Positions 49,629 through 57,604 are shown, numbered from the stretch's first letter. The stretch is 64,000 nt of DNA from Alteromonadaceae bacterium XY-R5 (GCA_001660395.1 LXWE01000006.1:124001-188000), one strand, 5' to 3'. The notes: generated by a model from the sequence alone, not told the origin. Made by a program: numbers and translations.

Positions 49629-51140
49629 TTGTCAGAAAAAACCGCTTTACTGAGTCTGGACCAGGGCACGACTTCATCTCGGGCGATAATATTTTCGCCT
49701 AACGGGCTTCCTTTATGTCAGTTCCAGCAGGAATTTGCGCAATCATTTCCTCAACCAGGTTGGGTTGAACACGATCCTGAACAGATCTGGCAAAGCTGCA
49801 TAGCCGTTCTATCACAGGCCATCGATTATGCCAGATCTCAGGGTTTTCAACTAGTGGCGATGGGGATCACCAATCAACGCGAAACCACCCTCATTTGGGA
49901 TAAAACCACAGGAAAAGCACTGTATCCGGCCATTGTCTGGCAGGATCGCCGAACCCAGAACCGTTGTGCGCAATTACGAGAACAAGGCTATGAGACTGAA
50001 CTACAACAACGTACGGGGCTATTGCTCGATCCTTATTTTTCAGCCTCTAAACTTCAATGGTTACTGGACACTGTGCCTTCTGCCCGCACTTTGGCTGAAC
50101 AAAACAAACTCGCCTTCGGCACGGTCGACTGCTTTTTGATTTGGCGCTTAAGTGGCGGAACAGTTCATGCGACCGACGCAACCAATGCCAGTCGCACCAG
50201 TTTATATAACCTGCAACGTGGCGACTGGGATCCTGAATTGCTGCGCTTGTTTAATATTCCAAAACAGATATTGCCGTCGATAAAAGCCTGTAGCGATCAT
50301 TTTGCCAATACAGATCACACTATATTAGGCATCAGCCTGCCTATCTGTGGTGTAGCAGGTGACCAACAGGCTGCCGCTATCGGCCAGGGCTGTATTTCCT
50401 CAGGTGAAGTGAAGTGCACCCACGGTACCGGTAGCTTTATGCTGTTAAATACTGGTGACACAGCGCTGATTTCCAGACACCGACTCTTATCGACTGTTGC
50501 CTGGAAAATAGGTCAGCAAACCCATTATGGCCTGGAGGGGTCGATTTTTGTCAGCGGAGCATCGGTACAATGGCTGCGGGATAATTTGAAGCTTATTCAG
50601 CGAGCTGCAGATACTGAAACCCTTGCAGCTAGTCTGGATGACAATCAGGGGGTTTATTTGCTACCCGCATTTACAGGCTTAGGGGCGCCCCATTGGCAGG
50701 CAAATATCGCAGGCGCTATTTTTGGACTAACAAGAAACACAGGGCCGGCTCATCTTGCGCGTGCCTCGCTGGAGTCAGTAGCCTATCAAACCAGAGATTT
50801 ATTTGAAGCTATGGCTGCCGACGGGCAGCTACCGTCAAAAGTGAAAGTTGATGGCGGCATGGTTGCCAATAACTGGCTGTGCCAATTTATGGCGGATATC
50901 TGCGCCACACCTTTGATTCGGCCAAAAGTACTCGAAACTACTGCGCTAGGTGCTGCTTTTCTAGCTGGTTTAGGTTGTGGCCTCTATCAGGATATACAAA
51001 ACGTTGTAAAATTAACGGAAGCCGAACGCACCTTTGAACCGGCGATGGATACTGAGCAAAGGCTGACATTAGTCGCCAACTGGCATAGAGCAATTCAAGC
51101 GAGTTTCCGCTTTCACAATGTTGAACCAACGCTGGAATAG
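49629..51140 (+). CDS. glpK: Glycerol kinase
   Basis: FGGY-family kinase making glycerol 3-phosphate with ATP. N-terminal ALLSLDQGTTSSRAIIF, the QDRRT and DATNASRTSLYN segments, GVAGDQQAAAIGQGC, and VDGGMVANNWLCQFMADI are diagnostic. 503 residues (E. coli 502). The start must be TTG 49629: the conserved N-terminus begins there and no ATG is nearby; AGG lies 9 bases upstream. No glpF, glpD or glpR neighbours, which is unusual for glpK. The intergenic region shared with mraZ carries MraZ-like boxes in both orientations. Confidence 0.96.
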   Translation: MSEKTALLSLDQGTTSSRAIIFSPNGLPLCQFQQEFAQSFPQPGWVEHDPEQIWQSCIAVLSQAIDYARSQGFQLVAMGITNQRETTLIWDKTTGKALYPAIVWQDRRTQNRCAQLREQGYETELQQRTGLLLDPYFSASKLQWLLDTVPSARTLAEQNKLAFGTVDCFLIWRLSGGTVHATDATNASRTSLYNLQRGDWDPELLRLFNIPKQILPSIKACSDHFANTDHTILGISLPICGVAGDQQAAAIGQGCISSGEVKCTHGTGSFMLLNTGDTALISRHRLLSTVAWKIGQQTHYGLEGSIFVSGASVQWLRDNLKLIQRAADTETLAASLDDNQGVYLLPAFTGLGAPHWQANIAGAIFGLTRNTGPAHLARASLESVAYQTRDLFEAMAADGQLPSKVKVDGGMVANNWLCQFMADICATPLIRPKVLETTALGAAFLAGLGCGLYQDIQNVVKLTEAERTFEPAMDTEQRLTLVANWHRAIQASFRFHNVEPTLE

Positions 51141-51143
51141 CAA

Positions 51144-51164
51144 AAAGGGACCGAAGGCCCCTTT
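51144..51164. terminator. Weak hairpin between glpK and mioC
   Basis: AAAGGG-A-CC / GG-C-CCCTTT with one mismatch and a 3-base loop lies directly between two convergent stop codons. A and T tails on both sides suggest a bidirectional but weak terminator. Confidence 0.5.
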
Positions 51165-51181
51165 GTATGAATCAGAGTGGT

Positions 51182-51628
51182 TTAACGCACCAATTTATCC
51201 TGTATTTCAGCAAACCAGGCCAATAATTCTTTTTCCGGCTCTAGGGTTTCAATGGCATCAATTTTCAGAGTATCAGCGACGGGCTCGCCCTGCAGCTCCA
51301 CCAGCAAATCATAGATAGAGTCTCCAGCACCACAGAAATGATCGTAACTGCTATCACCTAATGCAGCTACCGCAAACGGCACGCCTGTAATCAGAGGGAA
51401 GCGATCCTTGAGATCATATACAAAGAATTCCAGATTCGGCGGAATCTCGCCATCACCGGTAGTTGAACTCACAAACAGAATCGATTTAGCCTGGCTAAAA
51501 TCGTCCAGGGTTGGTTCAGTAAACAGCTGACTATCGATCCCCTGCTCACTCAGTTTAGCTTGCAACGTTTCGGCGGTGTGTTGTGCGTTTCCATATACGC
51601 TACCAACAAAAATACTGAGTTGTGACAT
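51182..51628 (-). CDS. Flavodoxin-fold protein, MioC/YqcA type
   Basis: FMN-binding electron-transfer protein. The phosphate-binding loop is SVYGNAQHTAE near the N-terminus; FVSSTTGDGEIPPNLEFF and VAALGDSSYDHFCGAGD complete the FMN site. 148 residues. It is the last gene of yqcC-truC-flavodoxin, which matches the E. coli yqcC-truC-yqcA order, so YqcA is the best positional equivalent; MioC is a close relative. The partner reductase is unknown. Confidence 0.9.
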   Translation of the reverse strand: MSQLSIFVGSVYGNAQHTAETLQAKLSEQGIDSQLFTEPTLDDFSQAKSILFVSSTTGDGEIPPNLEFFVYDLKDRFPLITGVPFAVAALGDSSYDHFCGAGDSIYDLLVELQGEPVADTLKIDAIETLEPEKELLAWFAEIQDKLVR

Positions 51629-51631
51629 AAA

Positions 51632-52378
51632 TTAAGGTTTCTCCAATGTAATAATATCGTTTGCTGTCCATCCCCATAGCCCTAGTAATGCCGTCATTCT
51701 CTTATCAAAGGCGGCATTTAACTGCAATTCAGAATTGTCTACCGGGTGTCGCAATCGCATAGCCTGACAGGTCAGTGCCAGGCCCTCAAATCCAAACTGC
51801 TGACGAGCAAACGCATTTTGTTTGCCGTCACCATGGGTAGTATCTCCGACAATCGGATGACGGATATGTGCCATATGGCGACGAATTTGATGTTTTCTAC
51901 CCGTGACCGGTTTTACTTTTAACAAAGAATAACGGGCAGAAGCATAACGCCCTACCGCAAACGGCAATTCAAAGCGGGCGACTGGCTCATAGGCAGTCTG
52001 CGCTTCCTGGGCTGGTTTATTCGGGTCGGCCATTTTATCTGCGATCTTATCCAGCTTTTCTTTGAGAGCATAATCAATCAGGCCTGCCTCATGAACATAT
52101 CCCCTAACGATGGCATAGTAAGTCTTATCTACTGTTTGTTCTGCAAACTGCTGAGATAGCACTGTAGCCACTTCAGAAGACAGTGCGAACAATAAAACGC
52201 CAGAGGTTGGCCGATCTAACCTGTGAACAGGAAAGACGTGCTGACCAATTTGATCGCGCAACATTTGCATTGCAAACTGGGTTTCATGTTTATCTAACAT
52301 GCTTCTGTGGACTAAAAGCCCCGCGGGCTTTTCAATCGCGACGATGTACTCATCCTGATACACAATGGTGAGTGTCAT
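51632..52378 (-). CDS. truC: tRNA pseudouridine(65) synthase TruC
   Basis: Makes pseudouridine at position 65 of tRNAs. RluA-family catalytic motif HRLDRPTSGVLLFAL with the catalytic Asp, YIVAIEKPAGLLVHRS at the N-terminus and GRKHQIRRHMAHIRHPIVGD. 248 residues. It overlaps yqcC by 4 bp and is 3 bp before the flavodoxin gene, so the three form an operon. Confidence 0.94.
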   Translation of the reverse strand: MTLTIVYQDEYIVAIEKPAGLLVHRSMLDKHETQFAMQMLRDQIGQHVFPVHRLDRPTSGVLLFALSSEVATVLSQQFAEQTVDKTYYAIVRGYVHEAGLIDYALKEKLDKIADKMADPNKPAQEAQTAYEPVARFELPFAVGRYASARYSLLKVKPVTGRKHQIRRHMAHIRHPIVGDTTHGDGKQNAFARQQFGFEGLALTCQAMRLRHPVDNSELQLNAAFDKRMTALLGLWGWTANDIITLEKP

Positions 52379-52710
52379 ATACTATGATCTCCCAAAAGAC
52401 GATCTATCCTGCCCGTTAATTCAATCAGAGGGTAAAGATGTTGCTGACTTGCCCACACATGCTCGGCCATCGGTCGAATAGCGATTTTACGCGGTAAGTC
52501 ATGCTCCATTTCCACCATTTGCTGTAATTTCGGCATAAAAATAAATTGCAGCCACTGCTCAAATGCCAGCGTATCGCAAGCAAAAGGTGCAATACTGGCC
52601 AGGGCTTCATCCGCAGGTGGCTGATTCGCCCACATGGCATGGCGAGTTAATTCAGACTTCAGTTGATCGAATAACTCTAAAAGCTGAATAGAAACGGAAT
52701 TCAAAGACAT
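52375..52710 (-). CDS. yqcC: YqcC family protein
   Basis: Small all-helical conserved protein (DUF446/YqcC), function unknown. Features: WANQPPADEALASIAPFACDTLAFEQWLQFIFMPKLQQMVE and IRPMAEHVW lie in the family core. 111 residues (E. coli 109). First gene of the yqcC-truC-flavodoxin operon. Divergent from the DUF3549 gene. Confidence 0.9.
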   Translation of the reverse strand: MSLNSVSIQLLELFDQLKSELTRHAMWANQPPADEALASIAPFACDTLAFEQWLQFIFMPKLQQMVEMEHDLPRKIAIRPMAEHVWASQQHLYPLIELTGRIDRLLGDHSI

Positions 52711-52779
52711 AAGAACGAAAGGCTTTCTGTTAGACTAATGGGAATCTGTTTCATCCCCTGGAAAAGCAATAAGGGTAAC

Positions 52780-53790
52780 ATGACTCAAATCACAACCATT
52801 AGCGAATTTCTGCTGCAAGCAGGTACAGAGTACCGCATATTTGATATGGGCCGCGGCATCGTCAGTCTGCCAGAGCAGACCTTTTTGGAATTAGAGCAAG
52901 GCTTACGGCCTGCGCCTCGCCCCCGACAGCAACATGCCTGGTTCGGCGTATTGTTTTGGAACAAACAGTTATCGCATCAACACTATATTTGGTTCATTAA
53001 ACTGCCGTTAGATGAGCGAGGGTTACTCCAACTAGCAGCACGACAGCAGTTTTTGCAAACTGTTGTCGATGCCCTTGGTCAGCAACTAGAACAAGCGGAA
53101 AAGCACCATGGACAGTTACCGGAAAATCCCTATTGTTTTATTCCCAATCAGCAGCAGCTTGCCAACTTCAATGCGATTAGTCGCCGCACGTTAGGTTTAC
53201 AAGCAAGTGAGCATATAAACCTCGCGGTGACATATTTAAGCGCGCCAGCCCTGCAAGACTGGCGACAAATTTCACTACAGGGAATTGCCGAATTAGCCAT
53301 TTATTGTCTTGATGAACCTACGTGCATGATGGACCAATTTGGTTTACTTGCATCCGAAGTCCAGGACGCTCTGCTAAACGCCTGGGAAAATCATTTACTT
53401 CCGGTTCCAATTGCCGATTATCTGATGGCATGGTATCGACAACAGCCCTTCAGTTTGCAACGCGAACAGCAAATTTTGCGGGCCTTTTCCCAGACTGCAC
53501 ACACAGAAATGATCTCGTTGATTTCGCAAATATTAACGAGAGAAGATATCAATCAGGATACACTTATTCTACTGGCAGCCAGACACTGGCTACAATTCGC
53601 ATCACCAGATAATGCACAGCGACTTCTGGAAGCTATCAGCAAAGTTTCGCCTGAGTTATTTCCCCCACTTTTCGCGGATTTGGTTCAAATTCCAACCACG
53701 CGCTCGGCAATGCTATCTGTGCTTCGTAGCCCGGATAAATCGCCAGCTCTCACCCAGGCAATCGGTGGCTTGTTCGGACAAACATCATGA
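52780..53790 (+). CDS. DUF3549 family protein
   Basis: Conserved hypothetical protein of gammaproteobacteria, no known activity. ATG 52780 is chosen because AAGG lies 6 bases upstream and the conserved start is ITTISEFLLQAGTEYRIFDMGRGI; an upstream ATG at 52738 would add 14 poorly matching residues. The C-terminal half is helical and repeat-like, suggesting a helical-repeat scaffold. No signal peptide. Its stop overlaps the DUF3301 start (ATGA), so both are coupled. Confidence 0.82.
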   Translation: MTQITTISEFLLQAGTEYRIFDMGRGIVSLPEQTFLELEQGLRPAPRPRQQHAWFGVLFWNKQLSHQHYIWFIKLPLDERGLLQLAARQQFLQTVVDALGQQLEQAEKHHGQLPENPYCFIPNQQQLANFNAISRRTLGLQASEHINLAVTYLSAPALQDWRQISLQGIAELAIYCLDEPTCMMDQFGLLASEVQDALLNAWENHLLPVPIADYLMAWYRQQPFSLQREQQILRAFSQTAHTEMISLISQILTREDINQDTLILLAARHWLQFASPDNAQRLLEAISKVSPELFPPLFADLVQIPTTRSAMLSVLRSPDKSPALTQAIGGLFGQTS

Positions 53791-54089
53791 GCCTGTTTGA
53801 CCTAGTGATCTTCTTCTGTGTTTGTTATGTCGCGTTTCTATTTTGGCGCTTCAGAGCCATTGACGAAGCGGCACAGGCGTATCTTACTCGCTACTGTAAA
53901 GAACAACAGTTACAGTTGCTGAGTGTTGCACGTAAGCAAAGTCGCCTGACGTTAAAACAAGGGATTGACTGGTGCTCTGAGTTTGAATTTGAATTTTCTG
54001 GTAATGGCGAAGATAGCAGTGTGGGCAAACTATCGATGCGTGGTCAACGCGCAAGCAGTATCTATGTGCCGCCCTATAGAGTTAGCTAA
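53787..54089 (+). CDS. DUF3301 family small membrane protein
   Basis: 100-residue protein with an N-terminal membrane helix (LVIFFCVCYVAFLFWRF) and a soluble tail with KQSRLTLKQGIDWCSEFEFEFS and a final IYVPPYRV. The fold resembles the DUF3301 family found next to DUF3549 in related genomes. Function unknown; coupling to DUF3549 suggests the two proteins work together. The csrB RNA gene follows in convergent orientation and its terminator may also stop this transcript. Confidence 0.82.
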   Translation: MSLFDLVIFFCVCYVAFLFWRFRAIDEAAQAYLTRYCKEQQLQLLSVARKQSRLTLKQGIDWCSEFEFEFSGNGEDSSVGKLSMRGQRASSIYVPPYRVS

Positions 54090-54109
54090 ATAGAAATATT
54101 TTTGGCCTG

Positions 54110-54139
54110 AAAAAGAAAAACGCGGCATCGAATGCCGCG
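54110..54139 (-). terminator. Intrinsic terminator of csrB
   Basis: Read on the minus strand, an 8-bp G/C-rich stem (CGCGGCAT / ATGCCGCG, 3-base loop) is followed by TTTTTCTTTTT. It lies 21 bp after the DUF3301 stop and can only be strong in the minus direction. Confidence 0.92.
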
Positions 54140-54580
54140 CTTTACCAAATTTGAGTATCCCTCTCTGCTATCCCTTGCAGCTAGTATCCTACCCAACGTC
54201 CATTTACTTCATCCTTAAAACTTGTTCATCCTGTACAAGTTATCACTCATCCAGAGTGTGTCCTACCATCCCTAGGCTTGCCTATCCCTAAACAAGCTAC
54301 TCAGTCCGTGAGTAGGTTCCCTTTCCATCTTTTTTCTTGTCTATCCAAAACAAGCCACTCAATCCCTGAGCGTTTTCCCTTTCCATCTTGCCTGTCGTCC
54401 TAACAAGCCACTCAGTCCATGAGTGTGTTCCCTTTCCATGCTCCGTGTTAAATTAAGCATCTTGCCTAACTAATCCTCATCCTGAGGTTGTCCAAGTTCA
54501 TCCTTGCGTCATCCTGACCCGTCGTGTTTCCTTGTGACGGTTATAAAGATAAAGGATCCCTAATCCTTTACCAGACCGTC
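54112..54580 (-). ncRNA. csrB: CsrB-type regulatory RNA sequestering CsrA
   Basis: About 430-470 nt RNA on the minus strand. By hand about 30 GGA motifs are seen, most in small hairpin loops. Examples are CTTGTACAGGATGAACAAG (54239-54221), which has the canonical CAGGATG of E. coli CsrB, and the CTCAGGATGAGG, CTCACGGACTGAG and ACTCTGGATGAGT hairpins. It ends in a strong intrinsic terminator. Such RNAs bind many CsrA dimers and so relieve CsrA repression. The 5' end is uncertain: near 54580, giving a 5' stem-loop GACGGT...ACCGTC enclosing TAAAGGAT/ATCCTTTA, or near 54533 after TATAAC. The setting between yqcC-side genes and syd is, as I recall, the same as in E. coli. A GacA/UvrY box lies upstream. 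Confidence 0.93.
54317..54439 (-). repeat. Three tandem 53-58 bp units inside csrB
   Basis: ATGGAAAGGGAA (minus strand) recurs with plus coordinates 54317-54328, 54375-54386 and 54428-54439. In each unit it is followed by a CTCA..GGA..TGAG hairpin and a CTTG..GGA..CAAG hairpin. Each unit therefore supplies about four GGA sites. Unit growth by duplication is the likely origin. Confidence 0.75.
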
Positions 54581-54693
54581 AAAAATAATTTTTCGAGCAC
54601 TTATTAGCCAAAAGTCGAAGACTAATATTTTTATCAATTAAAATCAGTAACTTAAAAAATTTGAGAGTATTAATAGATAGTGTTTTTCCCACC

Positions 54694-54725
54694 ATTTCCT
54701 ACACCCTTGTAGGAAATGTCTTACA
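54694..54725 (-). promoter_or_regulatory. GacA/UvrY binding site upstream of csrB, overlapping a perfect inverted repeat
   Basis: TGTAGGAAATGTCTTACA (54708-54725) fits the GacA box TGTAAG-N6-CTTACA with one mismatch; on the minus strand it faces csrB about 130-175 bp away, a normal distance for such sites. It shares its left half with a perfect repeat ATTTCCTACA (54694-54703) / TGTAGGAAAT (54708-54717). This may provide a second half-site. It lies in the 38-bp-plus space after the GNAT stop. Confidence 0.82.
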
Positions 54726-54763
54726 ACACGAGGAGCATATTTGGAAAAGCAGGAAGCATGGAA

Positions 54764-55384
54764 TTAGCGAGGTTTGAACAACAAATAACCATTGATATCT
54801 CCAACGGTAATTTGTTTGACCTCATCATAGCCTGCATGTTCAAAAAAAGGCAAAAATTTATTCAGCGTCACAAAAACACCAATCCCCTGACTCGTTGCTG
54901 AATCTCTGACCAGATTGTCCAGACCATGCAATAACATGTGTCCCAAGCCATGCTGCTGTTCTCCCGGCTCCACGGCTAAAAAGGCTATCATGTGATAGAC
55001 CTCAACAGGCATGCTGTCTCGTACTGCTTTTTCTTTCTCAATCCATTTTCCTGTGCCAAACCAGCCAGCCGTCAACAGCATCTTCATTCTCCAGTGCCAG
55101 TAACGATTGTTTGCTAAAGGATGTCCAGGTACCTGAACACAAGCAGTCGCTAACATGCGTTCCTGTTCAAACAAACCGAACAAGGTTTGCTGACTTTGCC
55201 AAAAAGCATTGAGTTCTTCTTTGATTGCCGCTCTTAGGCGCGAATCATAACCATCATCCTGTGCATGGAAAATCTTCTGAAATAAAGGATCATCATGATA
55301 AGCCTTATAGAGAATTGAAGCGGCCATCTTTAAATCTTCGGCAGTTAAATACACCGCTTTTACCTGACTGGTGTCTAAGTTCAT
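54764..55384 (-). CDS. GNAT-family N-acetyltransferase
   Basis: Predicted acetyl-CoA dependent N-acetyltransferase, substrate unknown. ATG 55384 is the likely start (AAGG 9 bases upstream); the frame is open to 55726 but that part lies opposite the DUF2789 gene and looks non-coding. The acetyl-CoA segment is AFLAVEPGEQQHGLGHMLLHGLDNLV (the usual Q-x-x-G-x-G/A appears as QQHGLG), followed by FVTLNKFLPFFEHAGYDEV. 206 residues. It is divergent from DUF2789 and ends just before the GacA box of csrB. Confidence 0.85.
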   Translation of the reverse strand: MNLDTSQVKAVYLTAEDLKMAASILYKAYHDDPLFQKIFHAQDDGYDSRLRAAIKEELNAFWQSQQTLFGLFEQERMLATACVQVPGHPLANNRYWHWRMKMLLTAGWFGTGKWIEKEKAVRDSMPVEVYHMIAFLAVEPGEQQHGLGHMLLHGLDNLVRDSATSQGIGVFVTLNKFLPFFEHAGYDEVKQITVGDINGYLLFKPR

Positions 55385-55445
55385 AGTTTTCGCCTTGCAA
55401 ACAGTCCCTTGATAAGGGCGACGATGATTATTTTTAAAAGCATGA

Positions 55446-55463
55446 ACTACACTGTAGTACAGT
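55446..55463. promoter_or_regulatory. Overlapping palindromes between GNAT and DUF2789 genes
   Basis: ACTACACTGTAGT (55446-55458) and the perfect ACTGTAGTACAGT (55451-55463) overlap in the 106-bp divergent intergenic region, 28 bp before the DUF2789 start. This resembles an operator for a dimeric regulator; none is recognised. Confidence 0.4.
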
Positions 55464-55490
55464 CTTTGCTGTTCGCATGGGGAAACAAAA

Positions 55491-55721
55491 ATGAATAGTG
55501 CAGCACCTTCAATGAATGATCTTTTTGGCCAGCTAGGCTTACCCACTGACGATGTCGCCATTGAACATTTTATTGGTGAACACAGAGGTCTGAACAACAG
55601 CGTGCATATTGAAAACGCACCATTTTGGAATGATGCACAGGCCAGTTTTATCCAGGGAGCATTGATCGATGATGCTGAATGGGCAGAATTAATTGACCAG
55701 TTAAACTCTAGACTGCGCTGA
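55491..55721 (+). CDS. DUF2789 family small protein
   Basis: 76-residue acidic protein matching DUF2789: MNDLFGQLGLPTDDVAIEHFIGEHR, then APFWNDAQASFIQGALIDDAEWAELIDQLNSRL. No signal peptide or membrane segment. A GGGGA lies before the ATG. Function unknown. It is divergent from the GNAT gene. Confidence 0.87.
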   Translation: MNSAAPSMNDLFGQLGLPTDDVAIEHFIGEHRGLNNSVHIENAPFWNDAQASFIQGALIDDAEWAELIDQLNSRLR

Positions 55722-55795
55722 GCCATGGTTAATAAGTGACATTTCCACCACTATCATTGCTATTGAGCTTTCTGTGCTGGCGTTGGATAATTCCC

Positions 55796-55836
55796 TATCA
55801 CTTAAGGACCCTTAACGTCCTTATGTGTTAGTGATA
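55796..55836. repeat. Interrupted inverted repeat after DUF2789
   Basis: Outer arms TATCACT / AGTGATA (55796-55802, 55830-55836) and inner arms AAGGAC / GTCCTT (55804-55809, 55817-55822) with a 7-base bulge. It lies in the gap before the KfrA-like gene. There is no T-run; it may be an operator or RNA hairpin. Confidence 0.4.
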
Positions 55837-55874
55837 TTCCTTGCAGAACTCAACTCGAGAATAAGGTGTCAGCC

Positions 55875-56168
55875 ATGAGAGATAACCGGCAATACATAGC
55901 AACTTTATGTCAAAAGCTACAGGATGAGGGGTTGCGTCCAAGTGTCGGATTAATTAAAGCCAGAGCCGACCGTCCACTCGCGATTCCAGAAGTCATACAA
56001 ACGCTAAAGCGCTGGATGAGCGCTCCAGACCAGACATTACACGCCGAAAGTAGTGACGTAAGTGACACTCCCGTTGAACTGTCGTTAGAAGCGCGAGTCA
56101 CTTATCTGGAAAAACAGATAAACTTTCTTACACAGCAACTCGCTTCAATAATAGATAATCGTTCTTAA
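55875..56168 (+). CDS. Small KfrA N-terminal-like protein
   Basis: 97 residues (ATG 55875, AAGG 8 bases upstream; an in-frame GTG at 55866 is the alternative). The N-terminal part IATLCQKLQDEGLRPSVGLIKARADRPLAIPEVIQTLKRW resembles the KfrA N-terminal DNA-binding region (EG-x-x-P-S/T start, closing L-x-x-W). The C-terminal part is a short coiled coil (VTYLEKQINFLTQQLASI). It could be a small DNA-binding protein. This is a weak likeness; convergent with syd. Confidence 0.7.
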   Translation: MRDNRQYIATLCQKLQDEGLRPSVGLIKARADRPLAIPEVIQTLKRWMSAPDQTLHAESSDVSDTPVELSLEARVTYLEKQINFLTQQLASIIDNRS

Positions 56169-56171
56169 GCA

Positions 56172-56711
56172 TCAGACAGGCTGCAATCGACGAATAAAAG
56201 ACAACATATCCGGTGCTAGTTCCTGGGTAGGCACCATCCCTACCCTTTCAAGCATCACTCTGCCTGAAGCGACGTCCAAACTTACAATCCAATCTTCATC
56301 TTCCGCTAAGCCAAAGAATAAGGTATCGGGTTGTTTCAACCGGCGTTTCATCAACACATGACCAATCAGGTTATGTTGCAAACGCGCAAAATCCTCTTCG
56401 TTCCATGGCTGCAAAATGTCAAATCTCGATTCATCCAGGCGCACCGTAAGATTATCGCTCCAGTAACGCCCGAATACTTCGGACAATGCTTCTGGAAAAT
56501 TAATTTCAAGTGCTTTAGCAAGATCCGCAAAATCCCCTAGGACATCGCGCTTAACCGGTAACCAGTTCACTATCTCTCCATCTGCTGCACTGTTGCAATA
56601 ACAGGGCGATGGCCACTGACTATCATATTCGATTTTTAAACCCTGCTGGTTTCGATGATAAGTCTGATAGGAATCAATAAATTGATCCCACTGTTGAATT
56701 AATATTGTCAT
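56172..56711 (-). CDS. syd: SecY-interacting protein Syd
   Basis: Peripheral inner-membrane protein that binds SecY and may monitor translocon integrity. Recognised from WPSPCYCNSAADGEIVNWLPV, ALEINFPEALSEVFGRYWSDNL and LEPNLIGHVLMKRRLKQ-like NLIGHVLMKRRLKQPDTLFFGL. 179 residues (E. coli 181). Divergent from queF, as in E. coli. Confidence 0.94.
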   Translation of the reverse strand: MTILIQQWDQFIDSYQTYHRNQQGLKIEYDSQWPSPCYCNSAADGEIVNWLPVKRDVLGDFADLAKALEINFPEALSEVFGRYWSDNLTVRLDESRFDILQPWNEEDFARLQHNLIGHVLMKRRLKQPDTLFFGLAEDEDWIVSLDVASGRVMLERVGMVPTQELAPDMLSFIRRLQPV

Positions 56712-56776
56712 TGATTGCTGCTGACACAGTAGAATAAGCAGTATTGTAACGATGAAAGAAGTTCTGACGCAAAATT

Positions 56777-57604
56777 ATGACCAATTCTCCTTTATCTGAA
56801 TTAACTCTCGGTAAACAAGTTTCATATGTTGATCAGTATCAGCCTGATTTGCTGCAAGGCGTGCCCAGAAGCCTTAATCGGGATGAACTCAATTTAGGTG
56901 ATGCATTGCCATTTTATGGCGTCGATATCTGGAATGGTTATGAACTGTCGTGGCTAACCCTTAAAGGTAAACCTCAGGTGGGAATTCTGCGCTGTGAGGT
57001 ACCATGTACGTCCAGCCATTTGATTGAATCAAAATCGTTCAAGCTGTACCTGAACAGTTTTAACCAAACCAAAGTAGCATCGTTAACAGAACTCACGGAG
57101 ATGTTAACCCGAGATCTATCTGCCTGTGCAAACGCTCCCGTCAAGGTCGACGTCATTACACCCAACCAATTTGCGCAAGAACCCCTTAGCGGCAATTTTG
57201 ATGGTACCTCTATCGATGAACTGGATATCAGTATTGATAATTATGCACTGGCACCAAGTAGCTTGAAAGCTGACGGCCCCGAGACAAACGAAATCCTTAC
57301 CAGCAATCTGCTAAAATCGAACTGCCTCATCACAAGCCAGCCTGACTGGGGCAGTATTCAAATCGCTTACACTGGTAAACAACTCGATAAAGAAGCGCTG
57401 CTGCGCTATTTAATTTCATTTCGTCAGCACAATGAATTCCACGAGCAGTGCGTCGAACGTATTTTCTGCGACATCATGCAGTATTGCTCACCGAGCAAAT
57501 TAAGTGTTTATGCACGCTATACTCGTCGAGGTGGGTTAGATATTAATCCGTTCAGAAGTACAGAGGCGGTAACACCTTCCAATATACGTCTGGCACGGCA
57601 GTAA
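56777..57604 (+). CDS. queF: NADPH-dependent 7-cyano-7-deazaguanine reductase
   Basis: Reduces preQ0 to preQ1 in queuosine synthesis. The two-domain (long) form of 275 residues. The QueF motif ESKSFKLYL is in the N-terminal domain; the C-terminal domain has the catalytic Cys in [15 protein letters not shown], Glu in HEQCVERIF, and [17 protein letters not shown] GacA or other regulator site was not found upstream. Confidence 0.96.
   Translation: MTNSPLSELTLGKQVSYVDQYQPDLLQGVPRSLNRDELNLGDALPFYGVDIWNGYELSWLTLKGKPQVGILRCEVPCTSSHLIESKSFKLYLNSFNQTKVASLTELTEMLTRDLSACANAPVKVDVITPNQFAQEPLSGNFDGTSIDELDISIDNYALAPSSLKADGPETNEILTSNLLKSNCLITSQPDWGSIQIAYTGKQLDKEALLRYLISFRQHNEFHEQCVERIFCDIMQYCSPSKLSVYARYTRRGGLDINPFRSTEAVTPSNIRLARQ

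Noticed and set aside
49447-49653. 68-residue open frame upstream of glpK
   Set aside because: It has no recognisable family, runs through the MraZ-like boxes and into the glpK start; likely a chance open frame.
54140-54540. Short repeats looking like a CRISPR or REP array
   Set aside because: Units vary in length and sequence, there are no unique spacers, and the hairpins carry GGA in loops on one strand with a terminator and GacA box: a CsrB RNA explains all of it.
55451-55463. LexA (SOS) box at ACTGTAGTACAGT
   Set aside because: LexA sites need CTGT-N8-ACAG; here only three bases separate the half-sites.
55385-55726. N-terminal extension of the GNAT gene by 114 residues
   Set aside because: The added part lies opposite the DUF2789 gene and its promoter, has no acetyltransferase character, and a good start with ribosome site exists at 55384.
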